This document shows, piece by piece, positions 12,044 to 22,256 of a stretch of 64,000 nt of DNA. The DNA lies in contig OY751492.1 in NCBI GenBank assembly GCA_963565915.1, forward strand, positions 124,001-188,000, read 5' to 3'. This DNA comes from Entoloma clypeatum (lineage: Eukaryota; Basidiomycota; Agaricomycetes; Agaricales; Entolomataceae). The notes beneath the pieces are model-generated. The model saw nothing but the letters and a program-made list of their open reading frames with translations, was not told the DNA's origin and searched no databases. A program made the translations under genes and the position numbers. Numbering within the stretch: position 1 is the stretch's first letter; every line of letters starts with the position of its first letter.

Positions 12044-12398
12044 TGTAGTTGAAATGACTGCTCTGGGCGATAGAAGGGGCGGAAGAGGAAGTCAGCAAAC
12101 GATCCCCGTCGGACATCTTGGATGCGGTTACAGAGTGGAATAAATCACATGCTTATGACATGCTTGGTTTATCGAACCCCAATGTTCCGGCCCGGCTGGG
12201 CCTGATGCATGAACCTGAAAGTTTCACGGAAGATGCTAGTGCTAGAGAATCGAGGCTTCGCGTGGTATAATGAGTGCATATTAGCTATGTAGATAACCAG
12301 ATACTTTACAACTAATAGAATTAAATATTAGATACATATCCGCGTCTGCGGCATCTTGCCACTGAAGTTCGATGCCTACAGCTTTGCTCGAATAAGAA

Positions 12399-13090
12399 TT
12401 ACAAACCCAACCGTCTTCGCTGGAGCAGGAAAGCAAGTATCTCGATAGCCTGTCGTTCCGCCTCATCCATGTTCACAACGGACACGCACTGACTAGCATC
12501 TTGCTGCGAGGTCTGTTCCAACGCACGCGTGACTGGGGGGTCTACTTCCGGCCGACGAGTAGTCACCTCCTGCGCCTCAGATTTTCCCTAAAGAGATGGT
12601 GATCAGCGATCCAAAACCTGAAACCAGCTGGCACCGAATACCACGGAATGCATACCTCGTTCGCTGCCTTCGCCTTACCACATTTTTTGTTGATCCCCGG
12701 ACAGCGCTTCTTGTGCTTCGTCCAGAACCCGGGATAATACTCGAACCTTGCGTCCAACTTTATGTCCTTTCCGCACCCCAAGCAGATAACACCTTTTTCT
12801 TGCACCGTGTTCGAGTCCGTCCACGGGTCGTCCAGAAGGTTTTGTCTTCGCTTCTCGGCCTCCATGACGTTCTTCCGTCGTATATCGGCGGTCCGTTTCG
12901 TGTTGTCACGTCTCTTGCTGGAATTTCGTCCTGGTTTGCACTGGACAGCTGTGTTGCACGATCCTCTAACCGGTGTGAGAGGCGCTCTGCTTTCAATTGA
13001 CGGAATCAGTATATTTTACGAGTGTGGAGATAGAAGGATTGACCGGTGGCATTGGGCTCTCGTGAGTTTCGTAGTTCTGGTGATAGCCAT
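12399..13090 (-). CDS. Zinc-binding protein with CxxC...HxxxxC motif, unknown function
   Basis: Three exons, 13090-13044, 12989-12656 and 12587-12399, join in frame to 189 aa. A basic N-terminus (MAITRTTKLTRAQ...) leads to a charged helix (TADIRRKNVMEAEKRRQ) and then CLGCGKDIKLDARFEYYPGFW-TKHKKRC, a single C-x2-C-x16-18-H-x4-C module with conserved aromatic residues. The C-terminal 62 residues are acidic/helical (MDEAERQAIEILAFLL). I recall similar one-finger proteins as an expanded, uncharacterised family in Agaricomycetes. DNA or protein binding is inferred only from the finger and the basic tail. Confidence 0.65.
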
Positions 13091-13734
13091 GTCGTGGACG
13101 TCGGAAGGTAGGGGAAGTGGTGGAAGTTGTACACTGGTAGTAATCTATGGATTTTGCTCCCTTTTAAATAGCAGGAAACAATACTGACCCGTTTGGTCAT
13201 GGCCAGGTGGACGCTTTGGCGCTCTTGCCATATTTTGCGACAATGCACACGTGATGGTATGGCTCCTCCGTCTTTTATTGTTGAAGTGAGTGGCCCGCTC
13301 GGGGGGCCACCTTACCTACTTCATTGTCCGCAGCGCCATCTTCCTCCGCCGTAGTTTTCAACACTTGTGTCTCGAGCGTGAGCATCCATTTCGGCTTGTT
13401 GGAAGTTGGAACGCTCTTCTGCTACCTCTTCATTGGCACCGTGAAAGCGATTCGTGTGGACATGGGGGCCATTGTCCACCGCCGTCAAAACCTGTTTCGC
13501 GTATCCGCATTATAGATCTGCCTTGCGCAGGTACTTTCCCCAATCCCCATTCGTATTTGAGACTCACCTCTGCTTTGATTTTAAAATTCCGTCTTGAGCA
13601 AGTTCTATAATCCGCCCGATGGTAGTATTGTCGGAACCATCGCAGGGAAGGAGAAATAATCCCCCTCATTTTCGACGAATGGCGTTGAAGCAGAACCTCG
13701 CCCGTCATCGAGGGAAATACCCATCCTCGTTCTC
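13091..13734. other. Intergenic, no gene recognised
   Basis: Lies between the zinc-binding protein (reading leftwards) and the 3' end of the glutathione transferase. No convincing open frame or repeat. Confidence 0.4.
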
Positions 13735-14589
13735 TCAATCGACAAGCAGCAGGTGAGTGTGCAACGTTAGAATATCTCCCCACCTCCCTCGGTGCCACGT
13801 CTTCAACGCATCAACTTCCTCTTTCCTAACTGTTGCCGCGACCCATAGCAGCGGCGAAAGCAACAGGAAATCCGCATAGCACACCTTTCCAGGAACGACC
13901 GTCAAATTCCTCCCTCCGGCTGTGCCGTTCGCGTCCAGTGCGGCGGAGATCTTGTCTAGTCCCTCTCGAACGACCTCCCACTCCGCCTCTCTGTCACGGC
14001 AGACCTCCCCAAGCGAAGTCTTCAACCATACCTCGCGGGTCAGGACGAAATACTCTTTTCCCCTTGGCGACAGCATGTTTGGACACTCTGCGACGACCAG
14101 GTTCGCCAGGCTCCGATTCAGCAAATTAGCGTTGATGAATTGCGTCCATGCAGCATGGAATGCGCCAGTGCCGTCTGGTAGGACTCGGGGTTCGGGGTAC
14201 GTCTCTTCGAGGTACTTGACGATAACCGGGGAATCGGAGAGAACTACGGGGGTGCCTTCTTCGTTGCGATGGTTTGGGTCGATGAGCATGGGAAGAGTCC
14301 AGATCATGGTCCCGCTGCCGTCAGGATTGGCAGTCGTTGGTTTGGCTCCGATTGACGTCCCTATGGTGCCGATGTCAGGGAACTCGACCCACTGTGTTTG
14401 GTAAGGAATATGTTTATAGTTGAGTACCAAGCTGAGGCGTTTGGTGCAGTTTCATATCCTTCAACCAAATCAGGAAAAATACACTTACCGAACACGCCAT
14501 ACCATTGGCGACCAACAGACACCACCTGCTGGTCTACTGGCTAGATCATACAATGTGATGAGTTTCCGGCCGTCAAGTTCGGGAAACAT
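13735..14589 (-). CDS. Glutathione S-transferase, fungal GSTFuA-like
   Basis: Exons 14589-14489 and 14431-13735 join in frame to 265 aa. The N-terminal thioredoxin-like domain shows ITLYDLAS, CWSP-x-VWRVRLVLNYKHIPYQTQWVEFPDI and the conserved cis-Pro/DSP motif (TLPMLID..., VVLSDSPVIVKYLEETYP); the C-terminal half is the all-helical GST domain ending in WGDILTLHTHL. The WSP...R..LNYK...VE(Y/F)PDI pattern is that of fungal etherase-related GSTFuA enzymes, expanded in wood and litter decayers and thought to bind wood phenolics. An in-frame upstream ATG at 14700 would add 37 residues; I prefer 14589 because the fold starts there. Confidence 0.82.
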
Positions 14590-15118
14590 TCCCGCTCCCC
14601 ACGACGTAAAGTGGGTTACAAACGAGAGGATTGGATCTATGGGGGAATGGCTTTGTGGTGAACGTTGAAAGCTGGAGTTGGGCGGGAGAAACCTCTCCAA
14701 GGTTGGCTGATCGTGATTTGTTGTTTGGCAAAGTTTTGAATTTGCTCATTTTAGGTTTGCAAGTATGTACTGTATTTCAGTACGTGCTTCGGTATGAATA
14801 CCGCTTGAGATTCATGTAGACGTGAGTAATCGGATCCCATCCCCGCTCGTTTTCACCGTCGCGATGTATAGCTGTGAATTGGGAGACTGTGTAGGACGAA
14901 CCCCCCCCCCCCCCCCACTCAACTGAGACAGATGTAGGTACCGTTGGGTATGGACGTGGCGGGACCAGATTGTTGATGTGATGCCTTTTTGCTGTTGCTT
15001 TTGGCTCGTTTGCCGTTCAAGCTTGCGTTTAGGAGGCGCAGTAAACATGGACAAATACAATCATGTCAAGTGTGACTCGATCAAATTCATCCCCTTCGCG
15101 AGTTTGTTGTTGCCCACC
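14590..15118. other. Intergenic with a poly-C tract
   Basis: No gene seen. A run of 17 or so C bases lies near 14900-14917. The right part is upstream of the eRF1 remnant. Confidence 0.4.
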
Positions 15119-16889
15119 ATGAGTCAGGACCTCGCGGAGCAGAATATTCAGATGTGGAAGGTCAAGAAACTCATCAAGAGCCTTGATTCCGTGAGAGGGT
15201 GATTTTTTTCTCTTGCCTCAAGTATCACCTCTGCATGACAGCTGATTGTGGATCGTCTCGTAGCGCTGGTACTTCCATGATCAGTCTAATCATACCTCCC
15301 AAGGTCAGTTTCGATCAATCAATCCTGTAGGCAGGAAACTTACAAATTTTTAGGACCAAGTCTCAAGGGCGTCTGCAATGTTGACCCAAGAATATGAAAC
15401 TGCCTCGAACATCAAATCTCGAGTAAATCGTCTCTCAGTGCTAGCTGCCATCACCAGCACCCAACAGAGCTCAAACAGTACAGTCGTGTACTGCTGAACA
15501 GCCTGGTCCTCTTCGTCGGGATGGTCTTGACTGATGAAGGCAAGGAAAAGAAGGTTTTCTTTGATTTTGAGCCCCACAAACCTATCAACACATACATCAT
15601 TTCATTTCTTCAGATCACAAAACCCCCAAATCATAGATGTCATCAGATTGCTCTACCTCTGCAACAACAAGTTCCATACCGAGCCCCTCTCGGAACTGCT
15701 TGAATCCGATTCTTGTTTCGGGTTCATCGTCATGGACGGTAAGGGCACCCTCTTCAGTACATTGGCCAGCAACACTTGTGAAGTCATCCACAAGTTCACC
15801 GTTGATCTTATTGAACAGCACACCTTGCAGATGCAGAGGAAGCCTGGTTAATGATACTCACATTGAAGTGAAGAGGGTTGAGATATTGAGGAAGAGTGGG
15901 CGATGATAGAAGTTGTAGAACTTGTAAAGCCTTGTTAGAGCGATATTGCCTATCGTACTACACCAGTTACATGCAGTACTTATACTTATGGAAATGTGCA
16001 CAGACCAACTATGAGCTAGTAATGCTATTGGCTAGAACATGATGGAACATCTCTGGTACACAGCATCAAGGCTGTGGTGCGCAGCATTCTGAGTCATAGA
16101 AATGACTCAGAGATCTAGAGCGAGTCTAGATTGTTCTATACTTAGAACACTTCATGGGACAAGCCACATGGTAGAACACATGATTATAGTCATGTGATTG
16201 ACTGTTGATACATCCATATTTGAATGTTCAACAGATCTTCCCAAGAAGCAGGATTGTGGTGGTCAATCTGCCCTCCGTTTCTCCCATCTGTGTGATGAAA
16301 AGCACCACCATTATGTTTGCAAAGTCGCCGAACACGCCGTCCAGCATTTCATCAACAACAATAAGGTCAACATCTCCGGTCTGATCCTTGCCGGAAGCGT
16401 GGACTTAAAGATGGAACTCAGTCAGAGTGACATGTTTGATCAGAGACTATCAGCAAAAATCATCAAGGTTGTTGATGTCAGCTACAGTGGACAAAATGGA
16501 TTTAATCAGGTCCATATTGGCACAATCATATGGCTGAACTCTACCCCTAACAGGCCATCAATCTTGCAGCTGAATCGTTCACCAATGTCAAATTTGTCCA
16601 AGAGAAGAAACTTATTCAAAAATACTTCAACAAAATCAGCCAGGATACTGGCAGATATTGCTTTGGTGTCGATGACATCTTGAAAGGTCTCGAACTGGGT
16701 GCTGTGGAAGCTCTCATTGTTTGGGAGAATCTCGACATCACACATTATATTCTCAGGAACACCACTGGAGGTTCATTGCTTTTGATTGGATTTCCACTTT
16801 CAACTCAAGCTATGTTCTACAGAGGAGATTGTCGTGCATGTCAACAAAGAGCAGGAAAAGGATCGTGAAAAGTTCATTGACAAATTGAC
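15119..16889 (+). pseudogene. Decayed eRF1 (translation termination factor 1) gene, 3' end lost
   Basis: The protein is unmistakable: MWKVKKLIKSL at the N-terminus, the [15 protein letters not shown] stop-codon-reading motif (NIKS), [13 protein letters not shown], the GGQ peptide-release motif (CGGQSALRF), [29 protein letters not shown] and [10 protein letters not shown]. Introns remain, so it is a genomic copy, not a retrocopy. Damage: a 1-nt loss near 15468 (between QQ and LKQYS), a splice donor near 15593 that reads AT instead of GT, an inserted solo LTR (15809-16233), and loss of everything after EKFIDK, where Copia A begins. VPPNG has become VLLNS. It cannot make a full release factor; a working copy must lie elsewhere in the genome. 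Confidence 0.85.
15809..16233 (-). mobile_element. Solo LTR (Copia type) in the eRF1 remnant
   Basis: A 425-bp insertion splits the eRF1 codons just before PKK. It is flanked by a perfect 5-bp duplication, GATCT (15804-15808 and 16234-16238). Its ends are TATTGAACA and TGTTCAACA, nearly perfect inverted repeats, and read on the minus strand it starts TGTTGAACAT like the Copia LTRs further right. No internal coding sequence is left, so this is what recombination between two LTRs leaves behind. Confidence 0.8.
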
Positions 16890-17190
16890 TGTAGGAACAG
16901 CATAGAATCACATCAACACCGGAGGTTATCACAGTGGGTGTGTCGTCTTGCAGTCCTAGTATACTCTAAGCTACGCACTACGGAACATGTATCTATCATA
17001 GAGGTAAAACCTACTACTAACCTTGAGAGGTGTTTGCAGGTGGGGGTTACTCGTTAAGAGTGTTATATTGCACAGAGAATAAGGACAGTCTTATATACTA
17101 GTCTACTTATTTGTACATTATTTGTACATCATGGGATTGAGCACATGACACTATAGATGAAAGATCTATAGGAGTGGAATTCGTTCAACA
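16890..17190 (-). repeat. Copia A 3' LTR
   Basis: Starts TGTAGGAACAG and ends CGTTCAACA on the plus strand; same order of motifs as 28131-28352 plus 35118-35198. Bounded on the right by the polypurine tract of the element. Confidence 0.85.
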
Positions 17191-17351
17191 CTCCCCCTTG
17201 ATGTGTATATATCGGATTATGAAAATGTCAAGCCTAAATGTTGGCGACATCTTTCAAAGAGTTCCCAACTAAGATTTTTAGTTAGCATATCCGCAGGATT
17301 GGATGTGCCTTCAATGGACTCTACAGTGATCAATCCATGAGAGATGTATTC

Positions 17352-20027
17352 TCAGATGACATGATATCTTAGATCGATATGTTTAGTACAGTGTTCCTGT
17401 ACAGGGTTGTTCCCAATAAAGATCAAGCCATGATTGTTGGCATAGATCGGGACATTCCGCATCAGGAAGCCAATCTCCTGGAAGAGCTGGATTACCCATT
17501 TTACTTGGCGGCCACAATCAGACATTGCCATGTACTCTGCTTCAGTAGATGAGTGAGCAATGGTTTTTTGTAGACAACAAGTCCAGCCTACAGAAGCACC
17601 TGCAAGCTTCAGGAAAAAGCCGGTGCAGCTTCGATGCTTTATTTCGTCGGATGCCCAGTCAGAATCCATGTAGGCATGTAAGCCCACATTTTGATCACCG
17701 GAATACATCAGTCGGTAATCAGAAGTACCCACAAGATAGCGGAATATATACTTCGCTTTATCAATGTGTTCCTGGGTAGGATTTGCCGAGAACTGTGATA
17801 ACATAATCATGGCAAAGGCAATGTCGGGTCGTGTACCAATCATTAAATATAGCAGAGACCCTATGATCTGCTGAAATTGCGATTGAAGTGCAGCAGTGGC
17901 AGTGGCAGCATTTGTTGTCGGCTTGTCACCAGTAGGTAGAGGAGTCTTGGCAATCGTTGCATTTGTCATGATGAATCTCTCTACAACTTTCTGTAAATAG
18001 GCACATTGATCAATCATGATCATATTCTTGGTACGCGTGATGTGCATTCTCAAGAATTCAGTGGGTTCATCTAGATCACAAGATTCCCAAATAGCCATGA
18101 ATTCAGCTCTTTTAACCGTTGTAAGCTTAGCATCTGGTCCCATGAACATTGCATCATTGACATAGATTATTGCTAGTATGATGGTTCCATTCGGGGAATA
18201 GAAAACAAAGATTCCGGTGTCAGATATGACCCTTTGGAAACCTAATTTCTTCATGGATTTCTCCATGGCATGCCACCATGCAAGTCCAGCCTGCTTTAAA
18301 CCGTAGTAAATAGCCTTATGCAGGCGCCAAACAAGAAGTTCTTTGCCTTTTGTTTTGAAGCCTTCAGGTTGCATCATGTATAACTCTTCCTGGAGTTTCC
18401 CATAAAGGAAAGCAGCAGTTATGTCAAGTGCGAGAATCACCCAACTCTCAAGTGCGGCAGTAGCGAGCATGATGGAGTAGGGCCTCTGGCCCGACTCCAC
18501 CGACACCATGTGACTAGTCATGTGAGAGACCGACTGCGTGTTGTAGACAGGATCAGATAGGGATTCACAGCCTCTGCTGTCCATTGTCGAACCCCATCCC
18601 GAGCATGCCTGACTGCTCCCACCTCTCCAATGGGACATACTGTCTCGAATCGAACTACGGAGAGAATACCTTGTCAAAATCAATTCCCTCGATTTGCGAG
18701 AACCCTTGTGCTTCATCTCCTGGATATCACGGAACTGTGAGAGATTAGATTCAGAGTGAGGAACGGCTGATGCAAGTAGCACGTTCAACTCAGCAATCTG
18801 TTTCGTGTCTCCCCCTCGTTTCCGAACTAATTGTTCCAGGTACAAGTTAAATGCTTTTGGACCTAGCTCCACATCATTCATCATTTCGTGCAGTAAGCTC
18901 TCCGCATCCATATCTTCCAAAGATTTGTCATCAGGAACTTTGGGGTCATCGGGAGGAGTACCAGAAGATCCACTAGGCCCTGCATCAGGTGGGGCTAAGG
19001 GGGAACTAGGTTCCACTTCTTCCTGTTGTGATCGGGGAACATTGCGGAGCCAGGAAGGCTCACGCTGCTGTTTCTCTCGATTCACGGCTTCACGCCAAGA
19101 GCATGTGCGATTGATGTCACGTTGTTGTTGCGCGGGGTGCTGTTGCTCCCTGTAGATGTTGCTATAGACATTGATATTTCTAGCATTTAGCTGCGTGATT
19201 TGTTCAACGCGTGTATTTACCCAGTATATTGTTGAACCAGGAAAATGATGTTCACATCTTAGTACACACTTTCCATCTTTGAAGAAACTAAGATTGTCAG
19301 CTGAGCCAAGCCGAGTCGTTAGACTTCTTGGCTTTCCTTGATGCAATGGCATCATGTGAGTGATAAACACAGTCCCTCTTCCTTTTATAGAGATCTTTGC
19401 TTTGCCCGCAGTTTGGGCAGTATGGACAGATTTCTCTTCTTCGTACATTGCAAAGTCACTCATCTCTGCGGTGAAGTGCATACTAGCGCCGGAATCCATG
19501 ATCCACTCGGCATCATTAGTATCTTTGGATTTGTTCTTACATTTCGAACATGAGGCAAAATGATCATAGATTTCCTCCATGAAGGAGGCAGCAACGACAG
19601 GTGATTTAAAATAACTAGAACCCAGTTCTAGTGACTCATCACAAATCTGGGTGTGTTCTTCTGTCATTGTGTGCTCATGTGAAACTTGTGAAAGAACGTA
19701 CCTCGGGTCATCACATGACGATCCTCCGAAGAGCTCATCGTCAACATCATCTGCCCAACTGAAGCGTGTCCGCTTGGACAGTCCAGGTTCATCTTCATCA
19801 TACTTGTATTCCTCATCAAAGTCCATCACCATATCAGCATCATAATCTTGGCATTCCATCAGGAACAGGGGAGCTTCATCCATTACCTCATTGTCAGGGG
19901 TCGAATATATCCCCAGAATGTCTTCAGGGTATATGATGTTATTGATGTTTTGGAGGGTCTGGGAGGTTCCCACAATGCCAAGAGATGTGACAACATCACA
20001 TGCTGCCTGCACCTCAGGGTACATCAA
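17352..20027 (-). CDS. Copia A pol: protease, RT and RNase H, integrase missing
   Basis: One open frame of 891 codons. In order: an acidic gag-pol linker, the protease motif (WIMDSGASMHFT), a gag-pre-integrase strand (STIYWVN), then a Gln/Pro-rich linker directly before RT (VILALDITAAFLYGKL, YGLKQAGLAWW), the catalytic box, and RNase H (MDSDWASD..., HSSTEAEYMA). The whole integrase (HHCC zinc and DDE core) and the first RT block are absent, although the frame is still open. The RT box reads YVND instead of YVDD. The element could not have moved on its own at the time it decayed. Its 5' continuation to gag was cut by Gypsy B. Confidence 0.8.
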   Translation of the reverse strand: MMYPEVQAACDVVTSLGIVGTSQTLQNINNIIYPEDILGIYSTPDNEVMDEAPLFLMECQDYDADMVMDFDEEYKYDEDEPGLSKRTRFSWADDVDDELFGGSSCDDPRYVLSQVSHEHTMTEEHTQICDESLELGSSYFKSPVVAASFMEEIYDHFASCSKCKNKSKDTNDAEWIMDSGASMHFTAEMSDFAMYEEEKSVHTAQTAGKAKISIKGRGTVFITHMMPLHQGKPRSLTTRLGSADNLSFFKDGKCVLRCEHHFPGSTIYWVNTRVEQITQLNARNINVYSNIYREQQHPAQQQRDINRTCSWREAVNREKQQREPSWLRNVPRSQQEEVEPSSPLAPPDAGPSGSSGTPPDDPKVPDDKSLEDMDAESLLHEMMNDVELGPKAFNLYLEQLVRKRGGDTKQIAELNVLLASAVPHSESNLSQFRDIQEMKHKGSRKSRELILTRYSLRSSIRDSMSHWRGGSSQACSGWGSTMDSRGCESLSDPVYNTQSVSHMTSHMVSVESGQRPYSIMLATAALESWVILALDITAAFLYGKLQEELYMMQPEGFKTKGKELLVWRLHKAIYYGLKQAGLAWWHAMEKSMKKLGFQRVISDTGIFVFYSPNGTIILAIIYVNDAMFMGPDAKLTTVKRAEFMAIWESCDLDEPTEFLRMHITRTKNMIMIDQCAYLQKVVERFIMTNATIAKTPLPTGDKPTTNAATATAALQSQFQQIIGSLLYLMIGTRPDIAFAMIMLSQFSANPTQEHIDKAKYIFRYLVGTSDYRLMYSGDQNVGLHAYMDSDWASDEIKHRSCTGFFLKLAGASVGWTCCLQKTIAHSSTEAEYMAMSDCGRQVKWVIQLFQEIGFLMRNVPIYANNHGLIFIGNNPVQEHCTKHIDLRYHVI

Positions 20028-20056
20028 TGGTTGATTTACTGGAGCACCCGTAAAAC

Positions 20057-20424
20057 TGTTACGGACTAACGACTACGGACATATATGCTTACTTTTTCAC
20101 TTTTACTCATCGGCCCCCGCTTACACATATCGTATTATACTTTATTTCCTTTAGTATACTTCGCTCCCGCGCTGACTCGCTTTCCGCAGCTGTCTGACTC
20201 ATTCCGCAGTCGTCTTACTCAGACGCACTGCCTTCCGCAGTTATCTTACTCAGATACACTGCCTTGCGCAGCACTGACTTATATGCTATCGCCTATAGTC
20301 AGTACCTATATAAACCCTTTGTACTATAGCTAGATTCCTTAGATTTAGCAATCACATTGCTCTTCGCCTTTCCATCTTCCTGCATACTCTGCCCGAACCT
20401 TGGAACGGTTTGTTACGCATAACA
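20057..20424 (+). repeat. Gypsy B 5' LTR
   Basis: TGTTACGG...CATAACA. A TATA box (TATATAAA, 20307-20314) lies 34 nt before AGATTTAGCAA (20341-20351), the expected RNA start. Open stretches inside the LTR are identical in both copies and do not look like genes. Confidence 0.92.
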
Positions 20425-20426
20425 AG

Positions 20427-20437
20427 TTGCTAAATCT
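20427..20437 (+). promoter_or_regulatory. Gypsy B primer binding site, self-priming type
   Basis: TTGCTAAATCT lies 2 nt after the 5' LTR and is the exact reverse complement of AGATTTAGCAA at 20341-20351, which sits where the RNA should start. Eleven pairs is the length used by fission-yeast Tf1 for self-priming. No tRNA 3' end match is seen here. Confidence 0.65.
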
Positions 20438-20845
20438 CGTTAGGTTCGCCCAGAGCGAAGAGAGCAACTACCAGACGAGTCAAGACGTCGCGCTTCTTTG
20501 AAAACTTCACCAGCAACCCATTCGCCTCACCAGAAGCCCGACAGGAGGAGCTAAGTCCTCGAGACAGTATCAATTTTACACTCATCCAGCAGTACATCGA
20601 ATCGGAGATCCGTCGCATCCTACAGCAGGTGCTTGACGAAGAACTAGACAACGACGAGCATCGCCCCCACGGCGAGATAGCAGAGAGCATCCATCTTGCT
20701 CGACAACACCAGATCGCGCGCTATAACGCCTGACAGAACGAACTCGAAAGCTTTCGCGTTCAAGAAGGACCTCAGACAGGTCGGATCACAGAGATCAGAG
20801 AGTTTATCGGTGTCCAGACAACTGTTATCAGAAGATTGATTAGGA

Positions 20846-22082
20846 TGCTCACATCGAGACGTCCCAGAGCCACATCATCACGTCTTACTCGAAGCAGCAG
20901 ATCTACGCCCACTTCACCACCAACGAACAACAGACCGAGTACAACCGTTGGGCACGAAACGAGAGACTTGACCCCTTCTCGCGACCAACAGACGCGCAGG
21001 AACAGAGATTCCTTAGAGATCTACAGAGGAAATACCCCGAACGTTTTGCCACCGATTCCGCCGACGAGTCCCCTGACGAATTTACTTTTGACTCCGCGCA
21101 GTCAGATACCGAACAGACACCTAGAACAGGGACTGATTTTCAACCCCTACCTATATCCCGAACCCCATCTTCATCCCAACAATCCGACACCTCTCCTACT
21201 CCGCAGGTTCTAGACATGGCAGAAGCACCGACAGTACAAACAATGGATACATCCAAGATCATCAAAGATCCTGGGATGTTCAAAGACAGACACACCTTCG
21301 ACGAGTGGTGGAAAGCCACCAAACTATACATCAGGTTCCAGAAGGGCCTGTCCGACGATCAGAAGATTCTTGCGGTGTTATCCCGCATGATGGAAGGGTC
21401 CGGTAAACACTGGGCCAGCAACAAGTTAGACGACCTTGCCACCGATGGCGAGAACATCACCTGGTTAGGATTCTCAGACGACATCGCTACGCGATTCTCT
21501 ATTGCCAACAAGTCGGCAGCGGCCAAGGCGAAACTCGAAGTCCTGAAACAGGAGAAACGCACCATCGACGAATTCTTGGACGAATTTGAAGAGATCTTGA
21601 AACTGTCAAACCTTGGCGAAGAAACTGGGAAATACATCCTGGAAAAGAACGTCAACCGCAGAATTTCTGAACAAGTGGCCAGCGATGGCAAGACGTACAC
21701 CGATTACGCAAAGGAGATCCGAAACAAGGGACGACAGATGGAGGGACATGCATTAGTCATCCGAGGGGGTGGCGACACACGCACCGGATCGGGCACCACT
21801 TATGGTGGTCAAGGCAAAGCCATGGAGATCGACAAAGCAGGAGTAGCCCGTTGCTACAACTGTCAGCGCTTTGGTCACCTTGCCAAAGACTGCAAAGCCC
21901 CAAAGAAGAAAGATGGTCGTAAGTGTTTCAACTGCGACCAAGAAGGACATATTGCGCGCAACTGCCGCAAGCTGAAGAAGAACTCTGGAAAGATTAGGAA
22001 GGTGTCTGATGGAGATACCGATGATGATGAAACCATCACCATAGAGACCGATGAGAAGGATTTTCCCGAAGGGTCCGATTAA
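20846..22082 (+). CDS. Gypsy B gag (nucleocapsid), 5' part broken
   Basis: The frame ending at 22082 is open back to about 20846. The best ATG is 21216 (MAEAPTVQTMD), but upstream in-frame residues (EYNRWARNERLDPFSRP...) look coding, so the true start lies further 5', where a TGA near 20733 and a TAG at 20843 break it. Residues after 21216 carry the retrotransposon gag helix region (FDEWWKATKLYIRFQKGLS) and two CCHC zinc knuckles, CYNCQRFGHLAKDC and CFNCDQEGHIARNC, followed by an acidic tail. It packages element RNA. Confidence 0.85.
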
Positions 22083-22256
22083 ACGACGCTAAGTCGCGAC
22101 CCTTATCCATTAAACGAACTCGCTTGCCTGGTGCAGTTACAGACAATATAACTTATGTTATCCCTGCAAAGCGAGCCGTTGCGTCAACTAAGATTGTCAA
22201 GGGAGATAAACCTCCGAAACGACGAGAGATCAAGCTGCAAGCTCAGATCAAAACAT

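Noticed and set aside
20085..20333. 82-codon frame, identical at 26282-26530
   Set aside because: Lies wholly within the two Gypsy B LTRs; the identity is LTR identity and the frame crosses the promoter.
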